NCBI GenBank assembly: GCA_016288255.1
Contig: JAEEYS010000197.1
Span: forward strand, 1 to 7,675
Source of the DNA: Bacillota bacterium
GTDB lineage: Bacteria > Bacillota > Tb-RUG-66
Direction of reading: 5' to 3'
DNA length: 7,675 nucleotides
Shown: one piece after another, positions 1 through 6,610 of the stretch
Position numbering within the stretch: position 1 is the first letter of the stretch
How the letters are laid out: each line of letters starts with the position of its first letter
Notes under the pieces: generated by a model
The model's database searches: none
What the model saw: only the letters and a program-made list of their open reading frames with translations
Told to the model about the DNA's origin: nothing
Program-made: the position numbers and the translations under genes

Positions 1-1154
1 ACTGACATGACTTTACCTTTTACGATTTCTCCTGCCTGGAATGCAGGGATATCTTCCGGCTGTGCTTCTTCAGCCGGTGCTGCTGCCGGTTCTTCGGCCG
101 GTGCTTCAGCCGGTGCTTCAGCCGGTGCTTCTTCTGCTTTTGCTTCTTCAGCCGGTGCTTCTTCCGCAGGCGCAGCCGTTTCTTCTTTCACTTCTTCTGC
201 AACTGTTTCTGCCTGTTCTACTGTACAGCAGCCGGTTTCTTCAGAGCATGTGTTTGGAGTAGTTTCTTCTGTGTTGGGCTCCATAACTTCGTTTACTTCG
301 TTTTCGTTTACCATGTGTAACACCTCCTTGATTATCCATTGGGGTGTCGATGCCCCGGCAGTTATGCCTATATTTTTAAATTGTTCTTTAAAAAATAAAG
401 AATGATTTAAATCATGTTTTGTCTGGATCCATAAAGTATCGTCACAGTTTTCTTTACAAATCTCATAAAGTTTTTTGGTATTGGAACTTTCCTTGCCACC
501 TATAACGATCATCATTCCCGCTTTGTCCGCCATTTCTTTTGAAAGGATCTCCGCTCCTTCTTGTCTTTCCTTGGTTGCGGAACAAATGGTATCTATGATC
601 TCCGCTTTCGGAAACCTCTTTTGGATCTCTTCCGTCATTTCCTGCCATTTTTTTCTGTGATAAGTCGTCTGACTGACCACTTTATAGGACAGATCGGAAG
701 AAAGAGGCTTTAGATCTTCTATAGAATCGATTGCTGTTGCCTGTCCGCGGCCATATCCTACGATCCCGATCACTTCGGGATGATCTTTTTTTCCTATGAC
801 CAAAACAGGATATCCTTCTGCCGTATGCTTTTCCACCAAATGATGGATGCGTTTTACTTTGGGGCAAGTGGCGTCTAATACCGCTTCTGTTTGTTCTTTC
901 AGTCTTGTCTCTACATCAGGAGGTACACCATGTGAACGAATCACGACTATACTGCCCTTTTCCGCGTCTTCTACCCTATGGAGAACCGATACTCCTTTTT
1001 CTTCCAAAAACTTGACCACTTCTTCATTGTGGACCAAGGGTCCATAGGTATAGATTCTTTTTCCCTGATTTTGAATCACTGCGTCTAGCACAAGGTCCAT
1101 CGCCCGTTTGACGCCAAAACAAAAACCCGCATGTTTTTCTAATACTGCACTCAT
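1..1154 (-). CDS. ispH: IspH (HMBPP reductase) fused to 30S ribosomal protein S1, 3' end outside window
   Basis: This frame is open for 384 codons and runs off the left edge. Residues 1-280 are a full 4-hydroxy-3-methylbut-2-enyl diphosphate reductase, the last enzyme of the MEP isoprenoid pathway, which makes IPP and DMAPP in the cytoplasm. Visible motifs are HAGFCFGVKRA (7-18), YGPLVHN (37-43), RSHGVP (73-78), DATCPKV (94-100), DHPEV (124-128), TICSATKERQ (189-198), GGKESSNT (219-226) and GASTPQW (267-273). The three 4Fe-4S cysteines are C12, C97 and C191; H42, H75, H125 and E127 match active-site residues of the family. Residues 281 to about 370 form an acidic linker, and from about 375 (GEIVKGKV) the first S1 RNA-binding repeat begins. 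The ATG at 1154 has GGAG six bases upstream and lies 29 bases after plsC. Such fusions are known in Clostridia. Recognition of IspH is very secure; recognition of S1 rests on the linker and first strand. Confidence 0.95.
   Translation of the reverse strand, partial: MSAVLEKHAGFCFGVKRAMDLVLDAVIQNQGKRIYTYGPLVHNEEVVKFLEEKGVSVLHRVEDAEKGSIVVIRSHGVPPDVETRLKEQTEAVLDATCPKVKRIHHLVEKHTAEGYPVLVIGKKDHPEVIGIVGYGRGQATAIDSIEDLKPLSSDLSYKVVSQTTYHRKKWQEMTEEIQKRFPKAEIIDTICSATKERQEGAEILSKEMADKAGMMIVIGGKESSNTKKLYEICKENCDDTLWIQTKHDLNHSLFFKEQFKNIGITAGASTPQWIIKEVLHMVNENEVNEVMEPNTEETTPNTCSEETGCCTVEQAETVAEEVKEETAAPAEEAPAEEAKAEEAPAEAPAEAPAEEPAAAPAEEAQPEDIPAFQAGEIVKGKVMS
66..176 (-). repeat. Low-complexity Glu-Ala-Pro repeats coding the IspH-S1 linker
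   Basis: The stretch codes for residues 327-363 of the fused protein, built from EAPA and EEAPA units. At DNA level the plus strand shows three tandem 12-base copies of GCCGGTGCTTCA starting at 97, 109 and 121, the last copy differing in its final base, with another GCCGGTGCTTC at 151 and a variant near 73. The linker is expected to be disordered, negatively charged and prone to change length by slippage. Confidence 0.8.
312..329 (-). promoter_or_regulatory. Internal ribosome binding site and ATG for the S1 part of ispH-rpsA
   Basis: On the minus strand AAGGAGGTG (329-321) is a perfect complement of the 16S rRNA 3' tail. It is followed, eight bases after AAGGAGG, by an in-frame ATG at 314-312, which is codon 281 of the fused frame. 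The ATG falls right after the end of the IspH domain (GASTPQWIIKEV). Position, strength and spacing suggest that free S1 protein can be started here in addition to, or instead of, the fused form. This is inferred from sequence only. Confidence 0.65.
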
Positions 1155-1183
1155 ATTTTTCTCCAAAACAGCCAAATTGTTTC

Positions 1184-1762
1184 TTATACTTCTTTTACTT
1201 TGTTTTTGATCACTTCAGTCGCTTCCGCCAATAAATCCATGCTCATCCTCTGCCCGTAATATTCCGTCAGCTCAAAGGGTTTTCCCACTTTCAGCACGAT
1301 CCTGTGCATAAATTTGTAGTCGCCGTAAATATGCATGGGCACAACACTGCTTTTGTTTCGTAAAGCGATCATCGCCGTTCCCGGCTCGAATTCGCCCAAC
1401 TCACCGGTTTTGATCCTCGTTCCTTCCGGAAAGATTCCCAAAAGATGCCCTTCTTTCAATACTTTCCCGGATTGTCGGATCACATTTAGATCCGGTTCTC
1501 CTCTCTTGACCGGGATCGAGCCCAGCTTCAAGAACACCGTTCTCCAAAATTTTGTTTTATACAGTTCCTGTTTTCCCAAAAAATAAATCTGTCTTTTGCA
1601 TTTGATGGCAATGACAACACAATCCAGCATGTTCCTATGATTGGCGCAAACAATGGCAGGTCCTTCTTTCGGAATGTTTTCCAATCCTTCCGCTTTTACC
1701 CGAAAAACAAAGGGCATCAATATTTTTAAAATCGTGATCACAAACCGATAAAATCCAGTCAT
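1184..1762 (-). CDS. plsC: 1-acyl-sn-glycerol-3-phosphate acyltransferase (PlsC family)
   Basis: This is a 192-residue lysophospholipid acyltransferase, expected to acylate lysophosphatidic acid to phosphatidic acid at the inner membrane face. The family motifs appear in order: NHx4D as NHRNMLD (41-47, catalytic H42 and D47), LGSIPVKRG (80-88), FPEGTR (111-116) and a VVPM block near 139. A hydrophobic N-terminal stretch (about 7-20) fits peripheral or monotopic membrane attachment. I chose the ATG at 1762 because AAGGGA lies seven bases upstream, inside the end of cmk, and because it sits four bases after the cmk stop. An upstream ATG at 1795 would overlap cmk by 29 bases and has no comparable site. 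The gene is translationally close to cmk and probably co-transcribed with it and ispH-rpsA. The acyl donor (acyl-ACP or acyl-CoA) cannot be told from sequence. Confidence 0.92.
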   Translation of the reverse strand: MTGFYRFVITILKILMPFVFRVKAEGLENIPKEGPAIVCANHRNMLDCVVIAIKCKRQIYFLGKQELYKTKFWRTVFLKLGSIPVKRGEPDLNVIRQSGKVLKEGHLLGIFPEGTRIKTGELGEFEPGTAMIALRNKSSVVPMHIYGDYKFMHRIVLKVGKPFELTEYYGQRMSMDLLAEATEVIKNKVKEV

Positions 1763-1766
1763 TTTA

Positions 1767-2450
1767 TTATCCCTTCGCATCCAAAATTTTATCAAGCAGC
1801 ACAGATATGTTTTCTACCACTTCTTGAATCGTCAAGCCGGAGCTGTCTATGATCACCGCTTCGTCCGCAACCGTCAAAGGAGCTTCTTTCCTGGTTTTAT
1901 CCTGAAAATCTCGTTTTTGGATCGTTTCCAGAATATCTTCCAGTGTAAGTGACAGGTTTTCTCCTTCCTTTTCCTGCATTTCTTCAAAGCGCCGTTTAGC
2001 TCTTACTTCAGGACTTGCCGTCAAATAGACTTTTAAATCGGCATGGGGCAATATCACAGACCCGATATCACGTCCATCCATGATCACATTTTCTGTCTTT
2101 CCTATTTCTTTTTGTGTATTGGTCATATATTTTCGAATCTCAGGATTTTGCGAGATAATGGAAACGAAATTCGTCACTTGAGGGGTTCTAATGAGAGCCG
2201 ATACTTCTTCATCATCCAAATATATCTGATCGAACAAAACTTTGACTTTGGTTTTGTCCAGCATTTGTTGGATTCTCTCCGTATCGTCCGCAGAAATATC
2301 ATTTCTCAGCATTTTTAACGCAACAGCCCGGTACATGGCACCGGTATCCACGTAAGTCAAATGATATTTTTTTGCCAAAATCTTTGCAATGGTGCTCTTT
2401 CCACTGCCGGCAGGCCCATCCACTGCCACGCTCAGTTTGCCAACGCGCAT
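1767..2450 (-). CDS. cmk: Cytidylate kinase (CMP/dCMP kinase)
   Basis: This 227-residue cytoplasmic kinase transfers phosphate from ATP to CMP or dCMP and so feeds CTP, dCTP and CDP-lipid synthesis. The P-loop is GPAGSGKST (12-20), followed by DTGAMYRA (35-42), the nucleotide-monophosphate binding block DGRDIG (125-130) and the lid-side arginines (RAKRR, 150-154; KRD..DKTRKEAPL further on). The length is normal for bacterial Cmk. The ATG at 2450 is preferred because GGAAGGA stands eight bases upstream. A GTG at 2480 would add ten residues that would be coded by the ribosome binding site itself. It is the first gene of the cmk-plsC-ispH-rpsA group, with plsC starting four bases after its stop. 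Proximity to plsC makes sense because CTP is needed for CDP-diacylglycerol, though the order may only reflect a conserved clostridial cluster. Confidence 0.96.
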   Translation of the reverse strand: MRVGKLSVAVDGPAGSGKSTIAKILAKKYHLTYVDTGAMYRAVALKMLRNDISADDTERIQQMLDKTKVKVLFDQIYLDDEEVSALIRTPQVTNFVSIISQNPEIRKYMTNTQKEIGKTENVIMDGRDIGSVILPHADLKVYLTASPEVRAKRRFEEMQEKEGENLSLTLEDILETIQKRDFQDKTRKEAPLTVADEAVIIDSSGLTIQEVVENISVLLDKILDAKG

Positions 2451-2575
2451 CAAACTATTCCTTCCAACAAAAAAACCCACACATAATACAAATGGTGGAT
2501 TTTAATAAGATATTTTAAATTTTCTCTCCAAAATACACCGACACACTATTCTATTCCTTGTTATAATACTGTTTT

Positions 2576-2604
2576 ATTTTATCACAAAGTCATACGGGAA
2601 TCAA
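2576..2604 (-). promoter_or_regulatory. Sigma-A-like promoter for the cmk operon
   Basis: On the minus strand the -35 box is TTGATT (2604-2599) and the -10 box is TAAAAT (2581-2576), with exactly 17 bases between them. A TG one base upstream of the -10 box makes it an extended -10 element. Transcription would start near 2569 and leave a leader of about 120 bases before the cmk ATG. A second possible -10 (TATAAC) lies just downstream. Confidence 0.6.
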
Positions 2605-2605
2605 T

Positions 2606-2647
2606 AAAAAAAGTCAGAAAAACCTATGGTTTTACTATCATTTTTTT
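2606..2647 (-). terminator. AT-rich hairpin with T run, probable terminator of the upstream operon
   Basis: On the minus strand a run of seven A, a partly paired arm, AAAACC, the loop ATA, GGTTTT, a second arm and seven T form one long imperfect hairpin. The inner six base pairs and the outer A/T pairs are perfect, with mismatches between. The T run leads directly into the -35 box of the cmk promoter. The element is nearly symmetrical, so it could work in both directions. It has few G-C pairs, which lowers certainty. Confidence 0.4.
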
Positions 2648-2679
2648 ATCATTTCCACATAAGGCGATTCCCTTGGCCG

Positions 2680-2703
2680 TAGGATTTTTTTGTTAAAATC
2701 CTA
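2680..2703. repeat. Perfect 9-bp inverted repeat in the intergenic region
   Basis: TAGGATTTT and AAAATCCTA flank a six-base loop. Read on the plus strand, the stem is followed four bases later by TTTTTT, as in an intrinsic terminator; on the minus strand no T run follows. No plus-strand gene is visible that would use it. It lies 33 bases beyond the stop of the flavoprotein gene and may help end or stabilise that mRNA. Confidence 0.4.
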
Positions 2704-2735
2704 TCGTGTTTTTTCTCTCTCCGCATCCTCTGAGT

Positions 2736-3986
2736 TTATTCCAAATATCCGGCCACATAGCCGGTGGTAAACGCTGCCTGGAGATTGAATCCTCCCGTCA
2801 CAGCGTCGATATCCAAAATCTCTCCCGCGAAATAAAGTCCTTTTATCTTTTTGGACTCCAGTGTCTTGGGGTTTACTTCTTTTAAAGAAACGCCGCCTGC
2901 GGTGACAATGGCTTCCGCGATCGGTCTTGTGCCCGTGATGGTAAAAGAAAAATGCTTGAGCAGCTCTACCAGCGTTGTCCTATCTTTTTTACTGATCTCA
3001 CTCATGTTTTTTTCCGGTGAGATCCTGCTTAAAGAAACGATCACGGGGATCAATTTCTGCGGCAAAAGATCATTGAGCGCGTTTTTAAACTGCTTTTTGT
3101 GATATTTTTCAAAATCTTTCCGCAGTCTGCTGTCCAGCATCTTTTCATCCAGTGCCGGTTTCAGATCGATCTCGCCGTAAAAAGTTTTTTTCGGCGAAGC
3201 GGAAACGATCTTGCTCAAGGTTAATACGATAGGGCCGGAAATCCCGAAATGCGTGAACAGCATTTCCCCGAATTCCGCGGCCAAACTGTTTTTTTCTTCA
3301 TCCAATATCTGAAACGTAACATTTTTTAAAGACAATCCCTGCAGGTCTTTGATCCAGTCTTCTTTTACGGTCAGCGGTACCAAAGAGGCTCTGGGCGTCA
3401 CAATCACATGGCCCAGCTTTTCGGCTATTTTATATCCCTCTCCCGTAGAGCCGGTCAAAGGATAAGACGCTCCTCCCGTTGCCAGGATCACATGATCAAA
3501 CGAAAATTCTTTTTTGCTCACGGATCGGTCTTTTTCCGTATACTCCGCTATGACCGTAAATCCCTTTTCTTTCGGGAGAATCTCTTTGACATCATAAAAA
3601 AACCGCAGATTGACTTGCTCTTTTTTTAACGCCACTTCAAAAACTTTTACCACATCATGAGCAGAATCAGACAAGGGGAACACTCTGTTTCCCCGTTCCA
3701 CTTTGGTCTCCAGACCAAAGTCATCCAAAAGGGCAAGAAGATCATAATTGTCAAAACGAGAAAATAGGCCATATAGGAAAGAACCGTTTTCTCCAAAAGC
3801 AGAGATCAGCTCTTCTCTGTCGCACAAATTGGTAATGTTGCAGCGGCCTTTCCCTGTGATCCTGACTTTTTTCCCGAGCATGGGATTTTTGTCAAACAGC
3901 GTGACTTGGTATCCGTTTTTTGCGGCGCTGTAGGCTGCCATCATACCGGCGGCTCCCCCGCCGACGATCCCTACTGATTTTGTCAT
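2736..3986 (-). CDS. NAD(P)/FAD-dependent oxidoreductase, HI0933/BaiN (YhiN) family
   Basis: This 416-residue flavoprotein has an N-terminal Rossmann fold with the dinucleotide motif GIVGGGAAG (6-14) and an acidic D32 at the end of the second strand for the FAD ribose. Further family signatures are GKKVRITGKGRCNITN (38-53), a GGASYPLTGSTGEG block around 170-185, and the C-terminal FAD-closing segment GLYFAGE (383-389) with DAVTGGFNLQ. No signal peptide or membrane segment is seen, so it should be cytoplasmic. Members are annotated variously as BaiN, aminoacetone oxidase-like or plain FAD-dependent oxidoreductase; the true substrate is unknown for most and I do not assign one. No bile-acid genes are nearby. 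It starts 31 bases after speB with GGGAAGAGG just upstream of ATG and is probably the last gene of the rluB-speE-speB group. The family often sits beside cmk in Clostridia. Confidence 0.9.
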   Translation of the reverse strand: MTKSVGIVGGGAAGMMAAYSAAKNGYQVTLFDKNPMLGKKVRITGKGRCNITNLCDREELISAFGENGSFLYGLFSRFDNYDLLALLDDFGLETKVERGNRVFPLSDSAHDVVKVFEVALKKEQVNLRFFYDVKEILPKEKGFTVIAEYTEKDRSVSKKEFSFDHVILATGGASYPLTGSTGEGYKIAEKLGHVIVTPRASLVPLTVKEDWIKDLQGLSLKNVTFQILDEEKNSLAAEFGEMLFTHFGISGPIVLTLSKIVSASPKKTFYGEIDLKPALDEKMLDSRLRKDFEKYHKKQFKNALNDLLPQKLIPVIVSLSRISPEKNMSEISKKDRTTLVELLKHFSFTITGTRPIAEAIVTAGGVSLKEVNPKTLESKKIKGLYFAGEILDIDAVTGGFNLQAAFTTGYVAGYLE

Positions 3987-4017
3987 ATCCTCTTCCCTTT
4001 CTTTTTATGTTCCACTA

Positions 4018-4878
4018 TTAAAAAAACTTTAATGCCAGTTCTCTGAACAAATTACATCCCATGACGGAAGTCATTCTGGAAAGGTCGTGATAGGGTGAGA
4101 TTTCCACTACATCGATCCCCACCACCTGATCCAGCTTTAGGCTATAGAAAAAGTCAAACAATTCTCTGCTGGTCACTCCATTGGGTTCCAGTGTGCCCGT
4201 TCCCGGCGCATAAGCCGGATCCAACACATCGATATCGATCGTGATATAGACCGGTTTTCCTTTGCAAAAAGCATTGATGTCCTCAATGGCGCCTTCCAGC
4301 CGATAAGGATAAAAATGGGTGTATTTTTTTCCGTATTCAAACTCTTCTCTGGGGCCGGAACGGATCCCGACCTGAAAGAGATTATCGGGTCCTATCAGCT
4401 CCGCGCATTTTCTCATAACGGTAGCGTGAGAATAAGCTTCTCCAAAAAATTCTTCTCTCAGATCCGCGTGGGCGTCCAACTGGATCAGCACCAGATCCGG
4501 ATATTTTTCATGGAATGCTTTGATGATGGGCCAAGTGATCAAGTGCTCTCCGCCGTAAGTAAAAGGGATCTTTTTATCTTCCAAGATCTGTGAAATGGCA
4601 TTTTCTATGATGTTACAGGAATGTTCCGCGTGACCCATATTCAAAACCAAATCGCCCAGATCAAAATATTTCAATTCTTCCAGATCCCGATCAAGCCTCG
4701 AACTGTAGGTTTCCATAGCCCAAGAAGCAGGCCGGACGCTCTGCGCGCCTTCTCTGGAACCCGCTTTATAAGACACCGTATAATCCATAGGTGCGCCCAA
4801 GATCACGATATCCGCTTTTTCATAGTCTTCTATGGAACCGATAAACCGATCCGGATAATAAAACTGCGTAAAATCCAT
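4018..4878 (-). CDS. speB: Agmatinase (ureohydrolase family)
   Basis: A 286-residue arginase/agmatinase-family enzyme that should hydrolyse agmatine to putrescine and urea in the cytoplasm with two manganese ions. The metal ligands are all present: H112 in GGEHL, D135, H137 and D139 in DAHAD, and D215 and D217 in TIDIDVLDP. The guanidinium-binding glutamate is E259 in VVEISP. The general layout, including SYKAGSREG, GIRSG and SHATVMRK, resembles Bacillus subtilis SpeB of similar length. Small differences are DAHAD for the more usual DAHTD and PGTGTLEPNG after the second metal motif. The ATG lies only two bases after the speE stop, with GGAGGG inside the last speE codons, so the two are surely translated from one mRNA. 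Pairing with spermidine synthase supports agmatinase over arginase, but another guanidino substrate cannot be excluded. Confidence 0.9.
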   Translation of the reverse strand: MDFTQFYYPDRFIGSIEDYEKADIVILGAPMDYTVSYKAGSREGAQSVRPASWAMETYSSRLDRDLEELKYFDLGDLVLNMGHAEHSCNIIENAISQILEDKKIPFTYGGEHLITWPIIKAFHEKYPDLVLIQLDAHADLREEFFGEAYSHATVMRKCAELIGPDNLFQVGIRSGPREEFEYGKKYTHFYPYRLEGAIEDINAFCKGKPVYITIDIDVLDPAYAPGTGTLEPNGVTSRELFDFFYSLKLDQVVGIDVVEISPYHDLSRMTSVMGCNLFRELALKFF

Positions 4879-4880
4879 CT

Positions 4881-5714
4881 TTATTTTCCCTCCAGAATAT
4901 TTTGAATGAATGTAGGCAGTAAAAATGCGCCGTAATGCAGATTTTGATTGTAATAGCTTGTTTCGAAATCCTGTTTTCTCATATTTTCCACGTTTGTCGG
5001 ATCATATTTTTTAGATCCCATGGTAAAGGTCCAAAAACCGGACTGATATGTGGGGATCGCCGCCATATAGACTTTTGTGATCGGGAACAAAGCGGAAATG
5101 TCGTCATACGCTTTTTTCATAACGTCCTGATTAAAATAAGGAGATTCTGTCTGCGCCACCATGATCCCGTCTTCTTTCAGCGCTTCATAAACGCCTTCAT
5201 AAAATCCTTTGGAAAACAGATTGACCGCTGGGCCCACCGGGTCGGGAGAATCCACAACGATCAGATCATATTCGTCTTTGGATTGAAATACCTGCTTGAT
5301 CCCGTCTTTATATAATATTTTGACTTTTGGATCTTCCAAAGCCACCGTCATCTGCGGAAAATATTTTTTTGATACTTCTACCACTCTTTCATCGATCTCG
5401 CAAAGATGCGCTTCTTCGATGGAAGGATGTTTGACGATCTCGCGAATGGCGCTGCCGTCGCCGCCCCCGATCACCAATGCCTTTTTGGGATTGGGATGGG
5501 TAAACAGCGGCACATGCGTGATCATTTCCGCATAAATATATTCATCTTGATCCGATACTTGGATATAGTTGTCCAAAACCAAGATCGTGCCGTATTCCGG
5601 CGTTTCATAAACCGCTAATTCCTGAAAAGGAGTCTTTTCCTTATGTATTACGTCTGTTACTTTCACCGATAAGATTTGATTTTCCGTATGTTTTTCCCGA
5701 TACCACAGATTCAA
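4881..5714 (-). CDS. speE: Spermidine synthase (polyamine aminopropyltransferase)
   Basis: This 277-residue enzyme transfers the aminopropyl group of decarboxylated S-adenosylmethionine to putrescine, giving spermidine and methylthioadenosine. Signatures in order are the N-terminal strand domain with LDNYIQVSDQDEYIYAEM (47-64) and H67, the nucleotide motif GGGDGS (83-88), EID (106-108), DG (137-138), the catalytic DSPDPVGP (155-162, D155) and PTYQSGFW (221-228). Length and order are normal for the bacterial family. The start is TTG at 5714, supported by a perfect AAGGAGG eight bases upstream; the first internal ATG (codon 64) would destroy the N-terminal domain. The gene follows the pseudouridine synthase by 18 bases and precedes speB by two, the same speE-speB order known in Bacillus subtilis. 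No S-adenosylmethionine decarboxylase is in the window. Confidence 0.94.
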   Translation of the reverse strand: MNLWYREKHTENQILSVKVTDVIHKEKTPFQELAVYETPEYGTILVLDNYIQVSDQDEYIYAEMITHVPLFTHPNPKKALVIGGGDGSAIREIVKHPSIEEAHLCEIDERVVEVSKKYFPQMTVALEDPKVKILYKDGIKQVFQSKDEYDLIVVDSPDPVGPAVNLFSKGFYEGVYEALKEDGIMVAQTESPYFNQDVMKKAYDDISALFPITKVYMAAIPTYQSGFWTFTMGSKKYDPTNVENMRKQDFETSYYNQNLHYGAFLLPTFIQNILEGK

Positions 5715-5729
5715 TGTCTACGCCTCCTT
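5712..5729 (-). promoter_or_regulatory. Strong ribosome binding site deciding the TTG start of speE
   Basis: AAGGAGG at 5729-5723 on the minus strand is followed by an eight-base spacer and TTG at 5714-5712. No ATG is placed to use this site, so TTG is the likely start. It lies just after the stop of the upstream pseudouridine synthase gene. Confidence 0.75.
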
Positions 5730-5732
5730 ATT

Positions 5733-6551
5733 TTATGCTTCCTTGGAAGTTTTTTGTCTTTTTGTTTGTTTTGCTCTATATCCCCTTTGGATGGGTCTTG
5801 CGTCATCACGCTTTTTGCCGCTGTCTTTTGAGGGATGCTTCAATTCTTTTACTTCTCTATCCGTTAAATAGCGGTAGCTTCCTTTTGATACGCCCTTTAA
5901 CGTCAAAAATCCGTATCGGATCCTTTTTAATTTTATCACTTGATACCCCAGCGCCGCAAACATGCGCCTTACTTGCCGGTTCCTGCCTTCATGAATGGTG
6001 ATCTCGATCTTTGTATTTCCTTTTTCATTGTCGATCACTTTGACTTTTGCGGGATACGTCATGCCGTCTTCCAGCAAAACGCCTTTTCTCAAAGCCAAAA
6101 TATGCTCTTCTTTTACGATCCCTTTGACCAGCACATCATAGACTTTTTCGATCTCAAAGCTGGGATGGGTCAATTTGTTTGCCAATTCTCCGTCATTGGT
6201 CAAAAGCAAAAGGCCTTCCGTATTGTAGTCCAGTCTCCCTACCGGATACACTCTGACCTTGACGTCTTCTTTTAACAGATCCATCACCGTAGGCCGGTCA
6301 AACTGATCTTTTACCGTTGTAATATATTCTTTGGGCTTGTTCATCAAAATCGTGATGTGCTTTTCTTCTCTCAGCACTTTTCCGTTTACCGTGACAACGT
6401 CTTGCTTCGGGTCGATCTTGACGCCCAACTCTTTTACGGTTTGTCCGTTGACTTTGACTTTACCCTCTAAGATCAGCTCTTCACATTTTCTTCTGGAAGC
6501 TACCCCCGCAGCCGCCATGTATTTTTGCAGTCTCTCCATCTGCTCTTCCAT
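5733..6551 (-). CDS. rluB: rRNA large-subunit pseudouridine synthase, RluB/RsuA family
   Basis: This 272-residue enzyme isomerises a uridine in 23S (or possibly 16S) rRNA to pseudouridine. An N-terminal S4 RNA-binding domain (about 5-60, with RLQKYMAAAGVASRRKCEEL) is followed by the catalytic domain with NKPKEYITT (71-79) and GRLDYNTEGLLLLTNDGE (105-122); D108 is the catalytic aspartate. IHEGRNRQVRRM closes the active-site region. The last 40 residues or so are very rich in Lys and Arg and look disordered, probably an extra RNA contact. The ATG at 6551 has GGGGAG six bases upstream; a GTG at 6602 would add 17 unlike residues and lie almost against the ridA terminator. The family is certain. 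Assignment to the RluB subgroup rather than RsuA, RluE or RluF follows the usual Bacillota form and gene context. Confidence 0.92.
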   Translation of the reverse strand: MEEQMERLQKYMAAAGVASRRKCEELILEGKVKVNGQTVKELGVKIDPKQDVVTVNGKVLREEKHITILMNKPKEYITTVKDQFDRPTVMDLLKEDVKVRVYPVGRLDYNTEGLLLLTNDGELANKLTHPSFEIEKVYDVLVKGIVKEEHILALRKGVLLEDGMTYPAKVKVIDNEKGNTKIEITIHEGRNRQVRRMFAALGYQVIKLKRIRYGFLTLKGVSKGSYRYLTDREVKELKHPSKDSGKKRDDARPIQRGYRAKQTKRQKTSKEA

Positions 6552-6610
6552 AGGATTCTCCCCATCTTCCGTTTTCTGTTTTTCACGTTGACAAGCTGTC
6601 ACTCTGTCAT

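Noticed and set aside
7..405. Plus-strand open frame with many Ser/Ala/Gly repeats, like a secreted low-complexity protein
   Set aside because: It is the complement of the Glu-Ala-Pro linker of the IspH-S1 fusion; the repeats explain its openness and there is no good ribosome binding site.
463..867. Possible frameshifted or broken ispH, suggested by short minus-strand frames here
   Set aside because: Translation from 1154 in one frame gives every IspH motif without interruption as far as position 1; the short frames are in another phase.
1763..1795. Upstream ATG at 1795 as the plsC start
   Set aside because: It overlaps cmk by 29 bases, lacks a ribosome binding site and adds residues outside the family domain; the ATG at 1762 has AAGGGA at good spacing.
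2451..2480. GTG at 2480 as the cmk start
   Set aside because: The ten extra residues would be coded by the ribosome binding site of the better ATG at 2450, and Cmk proteins normally begin close to the P-loop.
2736..3986. Bile-acid 7-dehydroxylation gene baiN
   Set aside because: The family similarity is real but no other bai gene is nearby, and the family is present in many bacteria without bile-acid metabolism.
6552..6602. GTG at 6602 as the rluB start
   Set aside because: The extra 17 residues do not resemble the family N terminus, and the start is only nine bases after the ridA terminator T run with no binding site.
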